Source: Larix kaempferi
Taxonomy: Eukaryota > Streptophyta > Pinopsida > Pinales > Pinaceae
Direction: 5' to 3'
DNA: 64,000 nucleotides
NCBI GenBank assembly: GCA_027924585.1
Contig: BSBM01000232.1
Coordinates: forward strand, 24,525,501 to 24,589,500
Part shown: in pieces, positions 24,758 to 35,707 of the stretch
Numbering within the stretch: position 1 is the first letter of the stretch
Layout: each line of letters opens with the position of its first letter
Notes under the pieces: generated by a model
Databases searched by the model: none
What the model was told of the DNA's origin: nothing
Seen by the model: the letters and a program-made list of their open reading frames with translations, nothing else
Program-made: the position numbers and the translations under genes

Positions 24758-24760
24758 ATC

Positions 24761-26578
24761 TGTAACGTACCCGCGTTACACACACAAACAATTCACATAA
24801 AATTCACAGTATAAAACTATAAAAATAAAATTTTCTTTTATACATCTACTAACCAACTTCATAATTCTCCTTATTTGCTTGAAAACACAATTCAAAACAT
24901 AGGCAACCAGAAGCATGCCATCCGTACCCTGAAATAGGCTTTCTGTAACATATCAGGGCTCATCTTCATCACTTCCAAGTCCAAATGAAGTCAAACCATC
25001 CCTTAGCAGGGTGAAGGATAATACATAAACAACATAAAGAATGACACTAAGCTAGATTAACATATCATAGCCTGCAGGGTTAGCAACACATAACAACCCC
25101 ATTCATGGGAAAGATACCCAATCATGCATTCAATCCTCATATCCATATTTATCCCTATCATTCTATGAACAAGACAAGAACCATCCATTCATCACTAAGG
25201 GTGTGACAACATAAGCTTACAGGAGGTGCATAAATTAAGTATAACCATTACATCTTTCATATGTAAGATTCATAGTGCAGATAACTCATAAAATTTGAAG
25301 GAAACATCCAACATGGATACAACCATCTACACAGGCTTACGCATGGCATAATTATGGCTTACCTTCATTTTCAACCTACATTCAACAACTTGAACACAAC
25401 AAGTATAATATATCACATGAAACATTAAAATTCATCCACAAACACACTTATCTGAAATTCACTTAATTGTGGTAACTGGCTGCGTGTGAGCCACAATCCA
25501 CCCAACCTTAGAACTTGTCCAGCCTGTACTATTTCAGCTCCCAAGTTCACCCCCGAGCTGAGACCCATAAATTAACCCAAGGTGCCTCACCAACCCCCTC
25601 AACTCACTCATAGAGTCAAAGGTGGAAATAATAGGGATAATGGATATACATAGGGGTTCAACAAAACATCATTTTGATAACCAATTCCTTGTCAATTCTG
25701 TAATTGACCCGCCAGAGTTCCTTCCCCAAACGCACAGCGATACACTTCACTACAAGCGTCGGAATTCACTCGGGGTCTCGTGCACAATTTCCAATTGACT
25801 GGTAAATGCAACCAAGGAATTCATGGCCAGATTAGGTTAACTCAACATAACGAGGTTCAGGTTTCATCACAGGGATTCTTCCTTAATTGACCCACCAGAG
25901 TTCCTTCCCCAGACGCATAGCGATACACTTCACTACAAGCGTCGGAATTCACTCGGGGTATCATGCACAATTTCCAATTGACTGGTTATCTCAACCAAGG
26001 AATTCATGGCCAGTTCCGGTTATCTCAGCATAAAAATGTTCAAGTTTCAACACAGGGATTTTTCCCTAGTTTTCTTCGCTCTGTTCATTCAGTGGACACC
26101 ACCATCGGTCTTCCCCCCGTCTGTGTCTTCTTACCGCATTCTCTAGACCTCTCCTGGTTTGTCCGCATTGCTTCTTCAAGGCAACAACGTGTCCCCCATT
26201 GGGCTCCCACATGGATGTCCCAAAGGAACGCGTTCCTCCTCCATCCATAATCATGATTAGCCACTAAATCTCAATCATTAAATAATAATTAATAATATTT
26301 AATCATTAATTAATCCCCCATTAAGAATATGGCTTAGGAGTATGAGTTTCGGGGATTTTATCATAAGGTTAAAAAAGCAAGGTTTAAGGAGACAAAGTAC
26401 ATAGGTAAACCTTTCCCCCTCACAACCCTCGGTTAATATCTGGATCTCCTCTTCAACGTATTGCTCATCATGCAACCAGCTGGTATTTGTATTAAAATAA
26501 TTTCTTGCTATGTACTTACTTCATAACAAATTGTTCAAGATACAATATCAGTACTTTATTTGGGCCAGGGGTATTACA
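24761..26578 (-). repeat. Gypsy-B 5' LTR
   Basis: 1818 bp with intact TG...CA ends (plus strand TGTAACGTACCC ... GTATTACA). It contains a tandem duplication of about 183 bp (units starting at 25703 and 25886), absent from the 3' LTR. The duplication accounts for the length difference. Confidence 0.94.
25703..26068. repeat. 183-bp tandem duplication in the Gypsy-B 5' LTR
   Basis: The block beginning 'ATTGACCCGCCAGAGTTCC' (25703) recurs as 'ATTGACCCACCAGAGTTCC' (25886). Both run through 'TCACTCGGGGT' and 'CAATTTCCAATTGACTGG'. The copies differ at several positions. Confidence 0.85.
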
Positions 26579-26583
26579 ATCAT

Positions 26584-28960
26584 CATTATCATCATGCAAC
26601 AACATCGTCATCATTGTAATGTCGCTAAGGTTACTCAAATGTTGTTAGGGTCACTCATATGTTGTTAGGGTTACTCAAATGTTGTTAGGGACACACAAAT
26701 GTCATTAGGGTAATTTAGGTGCCATTAGGGTCACTCAAACACCATTAGCATCATTTAGGAGCCATAGGATCACTCATGATCAAATAGTGCTATAACATGC
26801 ATCATCCTCATCATCAAAATTTCCATCAACATCGTAGTCATCATGATCATCATCGTCAATGTCATAGACATCAACATTATATTCATCGTCATCGTCATCA
26901 TCATTGTGATGATGAAAAGGCATCCTACTACCTTACATTAATTTCGTAAAGGAGCACTTTGACCTTTGACTAGGATGGGTCTTAATTAGAAATTTCACTC
27001 ATCCTCATTTAGGTCATCCAACTAGGCCATTTAGGTGTCGTTAGGGTCACTCATACACCATTAGGGTTATTTAGGTTCCATTAGGATCATCCAGTGTAAA
27101 ATAGTGCTATAACATACATCATCCTCATCATTATCATTGTCATCAACATCATCGTCGTCATGATCATCATCCTTATCATCATCGTCAACATCATATACAT
27201 CAATATTATCCTCCTCATCATCATTGTCATCGCCATCCATAGAATCATTATCATAGTGATGATAAAAAATTATTCCTACTACCTTACATGAATTTCACAA
27301 AGGAGATTTGGCCTATAACTAGGATGGGTCTTAATTAGTTATTGTCATCCTCATCGTCATCACCATCATTTTCAATATCATCATCATCATCATCATCATC
27401 ATAGACATCAACATTATTGTCATTGTCACATATCATCATAGTTGTTATCATCATCATCATCATCATCATTGTGATGGTGAAAAGGCATCCAACTACATAA
27501 TTACATGAAATTGGTAAATTAGCTTTTGCCTATGAGTAGGAATGCAAGCACCATTAGCACATTTTGAGCACTATATATGTGTCCACTTAATTAGTAATTG
27601 TCATCGTCATTGTCATAATCGTCATGCTCATTGTAATCACTATCATCTTATAACCACATCATCATCAACGCCATCATCATTGTCATCATGCATCATCATC
27701 ATCATCATCGTAATGCCATTAGAGTTACCCAAATGTTGTTAGGGTCACTCGAATGTTTGTTAGGGCACTCAAATTCCATTAGGGTCACTTAGATGTTTTT
27801 TAGGGACACTCGAATTCCATTAGGGTCACTCAGACAACATTAGGGTCATTTATGTGCCGTTAGGATCACTCAAGGTCAAATAGTGCTATAACAGGCATCC
27901 TCCTCCTCATCATCATTGTCCTTACCATCATCATCAACATCATATACACCAACATTATTCATTGTAATCATCATTGTCATCCTCATCATCATCATCATTG
28001 TGATGATGAAAAAATAATCCTACTACCTTACATAAATTTCGAAAGGAGTGTTTTGGCCTTTGATTGGGATAGGTCTTAATTAGAAAGTGTACTCATCCTC
28101 ATCATTATTATTGTCGTCATCATCATCATATACATCAAAATAATCATCATAGGCTTTTCTCTAAGTGGGAATGCAAGCAGCATTAACATGTTCTAAGCAC
28201 TATCGATGGGTTATAATTAGTAATTACCATCATCATCATTATCATCGTCATCATGTTCATTGTAATCATTATCATGATATTATAAACAAATCATCATCAA
28301 CACCATCGGCATTGTCATAATTCATTATCATCGCCATCGTCATGTTGTTAGGGTCACTCAGATGATGTTAGGGTAATTCAGATGTCGTTAGGGATTCTCA
28401 GATGCCATTAGGGTCATTTAGGTGCCACTAGGTACTCTCAAACACCATTAGGTTCATTTAGGTTCCTGCATTAGGATCACTCAGAGTCAGATAATGCTAT
28501 AACATGTATTATCCTCCTCCTTATCATTATCATTGACATATTTTCCATCATCATCATCATCCTTATCATCGTCATTGATGTCATAGACATCGACATTATC
28601 TTCATCATCATCATCATCATTGTCATCATGATCATATATCATCATATTAATTGAAATAATCATTGTGATGATGACAAAGGAATATTCCTACCACCTTACA
28701 TGAATTTCACAAAGGAGCTTTGGCCTTTGATTGTGGTGGGTTATAATTAGTAGTTGTCTTCCTCATCGTCATCATCATCATTATCATTATCATCATTGCC
28801 ATCATTGTAGACATCAACATTATCGTCATTTTTGTCATCATTGTGAACAGGTAGTTAGTGTCGCTCGGATACCATTAAAGTCATTTAAGTGCCATTAGGG
28901 TCAGTCATGGCCAAATAGTGCTATAACATGCATCATCTTCATCGTCATCATTATACATAT
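26584..28960. repeat. Composite ATC/CAT satellite, right block
   Basis: Continuation of the array interrupted by Gypsy-B. GAAAAxG-CATCC blocks fall near 26914, 27268, 28006 and 28670, with the short variant near 27480. The 'CATTAGGGTCA' sub-repeats fall at about 26640-26770, 27010-27080, 27720-27870 and 28350-28480. The last recognisable unit ('CAAATAGTGCTATAACATGCATC') ends at about 28945. Confidence 0.87.
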
Positions 28961-29049
28961 CTATTAAGTTGTAAATGTAATAATCTATAACCCATATAAA
29001 CCTTCCAAATCTAAACCTCATATCCTATAACCCCTTTCCCTTATAACCA

Positions 29050-29620
29050 ATAGCCTCTAACTCATATGTTGAACTAGTTGCAATCTTAGGAGCACAAATC
29101 AATACTATTTTGGGAGCAAACTGAGGAGCAAAAGTGGGTGCAATACTAGGAGAAAAACGAGGTGCTACTTTGGGAGAAAAACTAGATGCTATAGGAGAAT
29201 CAACACTGTTTGCTAAACCTATTGAATTAGGGAGCTAAAATAGGCACTAAACATGTTGGTAAACCTGGCTCAAATCTGAGTGCAAACCAGGGAGTAGAAC
29301 TAGGTGCAATTCATGGCTCAAAATATGGCACTATTCCTGCCGTTATTTAGGGAGCAAAATATGGCACTATTTAAGACACTAAATTGGGTGCTATTGGTGG
29401 CGAAAAAGCTGACACTAATGGGAGTGCTAAATTAGGTGCAAATTTACGCCTACTTTAGTGTCAAGTTTGGAAACAAGGCAAAAAAATGCGTATAAAAGTG
29501 CCATCCTATGAAATAGTGCTAACTTTGCCACAAGAATGAAGGAAAAACAATAAAAATATGACTAGACGCTAAAAAGGGAGCTAAAAGGGAAGCTAATCAA
29601 AGGGTTTTGTTGTAGTGTTG
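29050..29620. mobile_element. CACTA-like terminus with subterminal repeats
   Basis: The right end reads GGGTTTTGTTGTAGTG (29605-29620), whose complement CACTACAACAAAACCC is of the form seen at CACTA transposon ends in plants. For about 550 bp inside it, short words recur densely: GGGAGCAAA, GGTGCTA or GGTGCAA, GGCACTA and GGGAGCTAA. This suits CACTA subterminal repeats that bind transposase. I could not find a matching left end or a transposase in the window, so the element may be truncated or its left end too diverged to see. Confidence 0.45.
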
Positions 29621-31020
29621 AAGAGCAGAGCCCTATGAAGTGCTATTCAAAGCATATTTGTGATTCATGTCACCCCTTTATTGATAAGCTTCCCACATTA
29701 AAGAGATGGGAGCCTATTTTGATGAGCAATGTGAGGAAGGGATGAACCCTCACCCAAATATCTATGAGATAGAATTTGTGGGAGGCTGTTGTAAGAACCA
29801 ATAGTACTTTTCCACGCAGCCATATGGAGATCCTTATATCAAGGAGTTAGTTATGCAACCAACACACTATAGTATGAAAACACGTGGAATCCATCACATT
29901 ATTCAATGTCATAAAGAAGGAACCAAATAGTATGAATGTAACCTTTTAATGGCCTATTAATCCATAAATTACATCTCTAAAACTGCCAAGTATATCATTA
30001 TCCCTTAGATCCACTTTTGGGGGAATTAATTAGCATATTGAAGAAAAGGCCCAAGAAGAGGAATGCCCTCCCTTTTTATGAATTCAACCGGGTTTTTTTG
30101 AATTGCATACATATGAATCTACACCCTAGCACTTATTTTGAGCTATCCGTTATACAAGGAGGTTGTTATAACAACTATGAACTACTTATAGACACGCATA
30201 TTCATGGAGAGAACGAATGGGAGGTTATTATTATTTGGGCTGGAGTTTGTTGTATGATGACCTAGTCATCTTTCTATTGGAGAACTCCATCATTTTGAAC
30301 ATTTCAGCCTTTATTTGAATCCATTACGGAGGATCATACCCCTAGATGGTGATACACATGCCACATTGAGAGCTTAGAACTTGGTTAAACCAACTTAGAT
30401 ATTGGAGGCATCTTGCACATGGTTTTGACAAGTGGCAACCCCACTTTATTGTTTATTTTATTGGCTTATTATGCTCTAGGTATGTTGACTTATATGAAGT
30501 TTCTCAAGGAGGAATAAGTGGATATAGAGAAACAAATCATTATTTTATCATAAGGAGAGCATGAGATAAACTCTTTTTCAAGAGTAGCTCTCTCCATTAT
30601 TTGTCATAGATGGATTGAGAGGGAAAACCGCTCTAAGCTTAGTTGAACATCATGTATGAGATGGAAGTAACGGCACACACAAGTGTCTGTGAGGTTCTCT
30701 TCATTCGTAACTTTTCTCTTAGATTATTATGGTATTATGCTAGAGTGACTAGTGATTTTATTGTTGGAAATGATCTCTATTAGGCAAATCTTTGCAAATG
30801 AGAAGGGACTACGTGCGAGGTTATAAATCCTTCTTATCATTTGATGTAATCTTAGATATGGGGAATATTTCTATTGTAATAAAATATTTGATGTTTGCAC
30901 ATGTCAATGGCCCATTTAATCCTGTGATATTTTAATTGAATATGTGACTTGTTGGTTGGGTTGTCCATCCCTTTGAAGGTTGTCTTTCTTAGTCCATTTT
31001 CCTCATTGTGTCATGTTATT
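29621..31020 (+). pseudogene. Unrecognised decayed coding region
   Basis: The plus strand has several protein-like runs in changing frames: 'MGAYFDEQCEEGMNPHPNIY' (about 29707-29766) and 'GDPYIKELVMQPTHYSMKTR' (about 29830-29890). An 82-codon open stretch follows at 30017-30265, containing 'RNALPFYEFNRVFLNCIHMN', and then 'ALGMLTYMKFLKEE' near 30475. Stops and frame changes are frequent. I do not recognise a family. It could be a dead host gene or a part of a transposon. Compositionally it looks more protein-like than the flanking AT-rich DNA. Confidence 0.3.
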
Positions 31021-31427
31021 GTTCTTCCATCACTATTTGATTCGCATATGATTTATTGCTTTTAAACACACTGTTTGTGATGGTTCATGCTATTAGGGCT
31101 CTCACTTACTCTCAAATTAACCTAAAATATCTTTGGACTAATCATGACACATCAATGTATGGGTTGACTACGTCTTCTCTTTGTAACTTTAAGCCTTTTT
31201 TATTTGTATTACTTGACTCCATAACCCCTGTATTTCCGTTGGTATTAGAAACCCACCATCCACTTAAATCTAAAGTATATCCTACATCTCTATTTTACTA
31301 AGTTTGTTTCTCCATCTATAATTAAGCCTTCATTACATGGACTTAGTAATCCAATGATGGGGAAACCTCCCTTGTGCTAGAGGTGAGCTGCCCTAAAGTA
31401 AGTGAGGGAGTTAATGTGGTGATTGTG
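31021..31427. other. Stretch left of Copia-B, no recognised gene
   Basis: One open frame (31056-31301, plus strand) has no motif I recognise. The last bases, 31428-31432 (GGTAG), are the left target-site duplication of Copia-B. Confidence 0.4.
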
Positions 31428-31432
31428 GGTAG

Positions 31433-32077
31433 TGTGAAATTCTATAACGCAATAGATCATAGAGCTGAGAATACCTCATAGTGAAAAGAATGAGCAAAAA
31501 AGATGAATTACAGTGAAAAGAGCAGTAAAATTAATCATGCATTGGAACTCAGATGGAAACATAAATGTGTGTTATGATCCATTAATCAGTATAGTCAACA
31601 TATATGTTACAATGGAGAGAATTCAATTATCTTACGAGAATTCGAATCCATGCCAGTCTAGCATAGGAATTGTCACCACTAGAGTGCTCCAGAAGTCCCA
31701 AACTCAACTCAACTCAACCAAAACTTAGTTAACTAAAGCTACTGTCAATTAACTGAACAAGGAGGGAGAATTAGTGAATTCTGCATGCAATGTAGGTGAA
31801 AAAAGAGTGAATTAGATCACAATCAGTGGTGATTGGAGCTAAAACCCCCAGTAGAGTTCAAGGACTCAGGTGGACTGAACTAGAACACAGAGTTAGCTCC
31901 TAAAATGTAGGGAACTGACTTTGGTGGGTCTAAAATCATGCATGCAAGGTGCATTAGGTGGCTAATGGGTCCTAGATGACATCTGCACACCACTAAGGGG
32001 AAAATAACAACATCAACTACTAGGAAAAGGTAAATAATGCTAAGTAGCACAAGGATGGAGTGTTAATTATCCTAACA
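31433..32077 (-). repeat. Copia-B 3' LTR
   Basis: 645 bp, plus-strand ends TGTGAAATTC and TTATCCTAACA. It is followed by a C-run (32078-32084), the polypurine tract in complement. Identical or nearly so to the internal copy 33491-34108, and visibly more diverged from the 5' LTR. Confidence 0.92.
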
Positions 32078-32091
32078 CCCCCCCCTTAATT
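32078..32091 (-). promoter_or_regulatory. Copia-B polypurine tract
   Basis: The minus strand reads AATTAAGGGGGGG directly before the 3' LTR. The duplicated copy follows 34108 with a similar G run. Confidence 0.75.
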
Positions 32092-32344
32092 CAAACTTGG
32101 AAATCCTGGGCCCTGGTTACTAAGATCAAAGGTCACCCATACAATCAAATAAATGATAAAAAATAATTGTTAATGAAACTAAGGAAATGGGGAAAAACCT
32201 CATGGGAAAAATACCCTCCCTAGAAAATGAACAGCAGGGAACTCAAGCAACTTTCACATGTGTAAAAACTTGGTAAACATTTCTGCAATCATCTCCTTTG
32301 TAGGAGAATAAGGCAATGTGTTGATCCTGTTGTGCACTAAATCC

Positions 32345-32815
32345 CTGATCTAGTGAATGTGAACCTCAGTCTGCCATTTTGGATCATGGAAAGTATCTTT
32401 GAAGGATTATAGATCAGACCCCATCATCATGTAGCACCTCTCTGAGAGAAGTGGATCTGTATGACATAGTGCAAGGTTTGTGACTTGAGACTGAGACCTG
32501 GTTCTCATAATGTCAAATGGATCCCCAACTACAATCCCAACAACTTCAAGGAGTTTGTGAGCTCATTTTGGCCTTGGCCATGGATTGGGAGTAGGTGCTG
32601 GTTCTGGATATAGACTTGCATGATCTTCATTCTCAACATCAAGATCTAATTCAACTTGGTCCTCATCAGAAGAGACATCATCCATATCTTCATCACTTGA
32701 AAATGGAGTAGGCAGATCAGATCTACCTTGATCTTCAATTGGTTGTAGATTTGCAATGGATCTTCATTGAACCTAACAGTTCTTTCAATGAAGTATCTTT
32801 TGGTTGCAATATCCA
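32345..32815 (-). pseudogene. Copia-B pre-RT linker fused to RNase H tail, duplicate
   Basis: Near-identical duplicate of 34380-34850, including the same RT deletion junction (near 32366-32375). The deletion therefore predates the duplication. Confidence 0.82.
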
Positions 32816-33459
32816 TTAGCTTGTATGATTTTGCATCTTTTGCATATCCCAGCAGAATGCATTCGCTACTTTGGGGTTGAAGAGCTTAGCTTGCTTCTTT
32901 TTTTTTTTTTTTTTTTTTTTTTTATCAGATGGGATTTTGGCCCATGCCTTGGATCCAAAAACCCTCAGATGAGAGACATAAGGTTTGTGTCCCTTCAGTG
33001 CTCCAAATGGAGTGACCCCATCCACAAATTTGTGGGGTACCCTATTTTGAATGTACGTAGAACAATTAACTACTTCTGCCCAGAGATATGGTGGAAGATC
33101 CCTTGCTTCAAGCAAGCATCTAGCCATCTCTTTCAATGACCTATTCTTCCTCTCAGCTACACCATTTTGTTGTGGTGTGTATGGGACATAATGTTTCATT
33201 TGGATGCCCTCATAAGCACAGAACTGCTGCAACTCCCTCTTGATGTACTCTCCTCCATTGTCCGATCTGAGTGCTTTGGTCTTCTTTCCAACAATGTTCT
33301 CAACTAAGGACTTGAAAACTTTGGAAGTTTTGAATACCTCAAACTCCTGCTTAAGAAATTAGATCCAAAAGAACCTAGAGTAATCATCTATGAAGGTCAG
33401 AAGGTATCTAGATCCATTCATATAAGCTATGGGCATTGGTACTCAGACATCACTGTGTA
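32816..33459 (-). pseudogene. Copia-B integrase, duplicated 3' part
   Basis: Second copy of the integrase core and C-terminus, cut at 33459 (just after the 'LIHSDV' region) by the duplication breakpoint. Visible differences from the other copy are few: His for Gln in 'NRVPHKF', Arg for Ser in 'EMARCLLE', Lys for Gln in 'IQMKHYV', and a different homopolymer length (26 T at 32898-32923). Confidence 0.9.
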
Positions 33460-33490
33460 GCACATTGTCAATGGCCCATTTAATCCTGTG

Positions 33491-34108
33491 TAGAGCTGAG
33501 AATACCTCATAGTGAAAAGAATGAGCAAAAAAGATGAATTACAGTGAAAAGAGCAGTAAAATTAATCATGCATTGGAACTCAGATGGAAACATAAATGTG
33601 TGTTATGATCCATTAATCAGTATAGTCAACATATATGTTACAATGGAGAGAATTCAATTATCTTACGAGAATTCGAATCCATGCCAGTCTAGCATAGGAA
33701 TTGTCACCACTAGAGTGCTCCAGAAGTCCCAAACTCAACTCAACTCAACCAAAACTTAGTTAACTAAAGCTACTGTCAATTAACTGAACAAGGAGGGAGA
33801 ATTAGTGAATTCTGCATGCAATGTAGGTGAAAAAAGAGTGAATTAGATCACAATCAGTGGTGATTGGAGCTAAAACCCCCAGTAGAGTTCAAGGACTCAG
33901 GTGGACTGAACTAGAACACAGAGTTAGCTCCTAAAATGTAGGGAACTGACTTTGGTGGGTCTAAAATCATGCATGCAAGGTGCATTAGGTGGCTAATGGG
34001 TCCTAGATGACATCTGCACACCACTAAGGGGAAAATAACAACATCAACTACTAGGAAAAGGTAAATAATGCTAAGTAGCACAAGGATGGAGTGTTAATTA
34101 TCCTAACA
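33491..34108 (-). repeat. Copia-B extra internal LTR copy (first 27 bp missing)
   Basis: Corresponds to 31460-32077 base for base in length (618 bp). It begins abruptly at 'TAGAGCTGAGAATACC' after the 31-bp scar and so lacks the terminal TGTGAAATTC part. It arose by duplication, not by separate insertion. Confidence 0.92.
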
Positions 34109-34379
34109 CCCCCCCTTAATTCAAACTTGGAAATCCTGGGCCCTGGTTACTAAGATCAAAGGTCACCCATACAATCAAATAAATGATAAAAAATAATTGT
34201 TAATGAAACTAAGGAAATGGGGAAAAACCTCATGGGAAAAATACCCTCCCTATAAAATGAACAGCAGGGAACTCAAGCAACTTTCACATGTGTAAAAACT
34301 TGGTAAACATTTCTGCAATCATCTCCTTTGTAGGAGAATAATGCAATGTGTTGATCCTGTTGTGCACTAAATCCCTGAT

Positions 34380-34895
34380 CTAGTGAATGTGAACCTCAGT
34401 CTGCCATTTTGGATCATGGAAAGTATCTTTGAAGGATTATAGATCAGACCCCATCATCATGTAGCACCTCTCTGAGAGAAGTGGATCTGTATGACATAGT
34501 GCAAGGTTTGTGACTTGAGACTGAGACCTGGTTCTCATAATGTCAAATGGATCCCCAACTACAATCCCAACAACTTCAAGGAGTTTGTGAGCTCATTTTG
34601 GCCTTGGCCATGGATTGGGAGTAGGTGCTGGTTCTGGATATAGACTTGCATGATCTTCATTCTCAACATCAAGATCTAATTCAACTTGGTCCTCATCAGA
34701 AGAGACATCATCCATATCTTCATCACTTGAAAATGGAGTAGGCAGATCAGATCTACCTTGATCTTCAATTGGTTGTAGATTTGCAATGGATCTTCATTGA
34801 ACCTAACAGTTCTTTCAATGAAGTATCTTTTGGTTGCAATATCCATTAGCTTGTATGATTTTGCATCTTTTGCATATCCCAGCAGAATGCATTCG
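34380..34895 (-). pseudogene. Copia-B pre-RT linker fused to RNase H tail, original copy
   Basis: Acidic linker ('DEDQVELDLDVENEDHASLY'), then 'RTRSQSQVTNLAL' and 'LLSERCYMMMGSDL', the blocks that normally precede the Copia RT. After 'FHDPKWQT' the frame jumps to 'EVHIH', a stop, 'IRDLVHNRINTLPYSPTKEM' and 'IAEMFTKFL', the end of Copia RNase H. All RT motifs between them are absent. Confidence 0.82.
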
Positions 34896-35700
34896 CTACT
34901 TTGGGGTTGAAGAGCTTAGCTTGCTTTTTCTTTTTTTTTTTTTTTTTTTTTTTTTTTTATCAGATGGGATTTTGGCCCATGCCTTGGATCCAAAAACCCT
35001 CAGATGAGAGACATAAGGTTTGTGTCCCTTCAGTGCTCCAAATGGAGTGACCCCATCCACAAATTTTTGGGGTACCCTATTTTGAATGTACGTAGAACAA
35101 TTAACTACTTCTGCCCAGAGATATGGTGGAAGATCCCTTGCTTCAAGCAAGCAGCTAGCCATCTCTTTCAATGACCTATTCTTCCTCTCAGCTACACCAT
35201 TTTGTTGTGGTGTGTATGGGACATAATGTTGCATTTGGATGCCCTCATAAGCACAGAACTGCTGCAACTCCCTCTTGATGTACTCTCCTCCATTGTCCGA
35301 TCTGAGTGCTTTGGTCTTCTTTCCAACAATGTTCTCAACTAAGGACTTGAAAACTTTGGAAGTTTTGAATACCTCAAACTCCTGCTTAAGAAATTAGATC
35401 CAAAAGAACCTAGAGTAATCATCTATGAAGGTCAGAAGGTATCTAGATCCATTCATATAAGCTATGGGCATTGGTACTCAGACATCACTGTGTATCAGAT
35501 CAAGTGTGGAGGAGTCTCTCCTCGCCTTCCCAACATCATACTTTCACTCTGGATGCTTCCCTACCAAGCAACCTTTGCAGATCCCTTAAGAGAACTTTAT
35601 GTCGGGCAATCATTCAACCATCTCTTCCTTGTGCAACAACTACAAGTACTTGAAGTTTAGGTGTCTGAATGTTTCATGCCATAATTTGCTTGTCCCATTT
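34896..35700 (-). pseudogene. Copia-B integrase, original copy
   Basis: The pre-integrase part near 35560-35680 reads 'WHETFRHLNFKYL' with 'GICKGCLVGKHPE'. The core follows with 'LDLIHSDV', 'LTFIDDYSRFFWI', 'ALRSDNGGEYIKREL', then 'YTPQQNGVAERKNRSLKEM', so Asp, Asp and Glu are all visible. 'LPPYLWAEVVNCSTYIQNR' and 'VFGSKAWAKIPSDK' complete the usual order. A poly-Lys run encoded by a homopolymer (28 T on the plus strand, 34931-34958) interrupts the C-terminal part. Confidence 0.92.
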
Positions 35701-35707
35701 GCATGAG

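Larger units (their letters stand above)
18168..26583 (-). mobile_element. Gypsy-B: full-length chromovirus inserted in the satellite
   Basis: LTRs 18173-19802 and 24761-26578 flank an internal region with gag, protease, RT, RNase H, integrase and chromodomain on the minus strand. Both flanks are satellite, and both carry ATCAT (18168-18172 and 26579-26583) as a perfect 5-bp target-site duplication, although ATC-rich surroundings make chance agreement possible. A PBS for initiator tRNA-Met and a G-run polypurine tract are present. From 24033 to about 19900 everything is in one frame with stops but no frameshift; one frameshift separates the gag N-terminus. Confidence 0.95.

Noticed and set aside
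13210-28480. Recurrent TTAGGGT words that look like telomere repeats
   Set aside because: They are embedded in a 25-30-bp sub-repeat (CATTAGGGTCA...), never in tandem, and the usual plant telomere unit is TTTAGGG.
11470-28960. CRISPR-like array
   Set aside because: Repeat units are hundreds of bases long with internal microsatellites, there are no unique equal-length spacers, and the context is eukaryotic.
30897-30926. Treating the 30-bp match to 33460-33490 as a chance repeat
   Set aside because: The match is too long and too exact for chance in AT-rich DNA, and it sits precisely at the duplication breakpoint.
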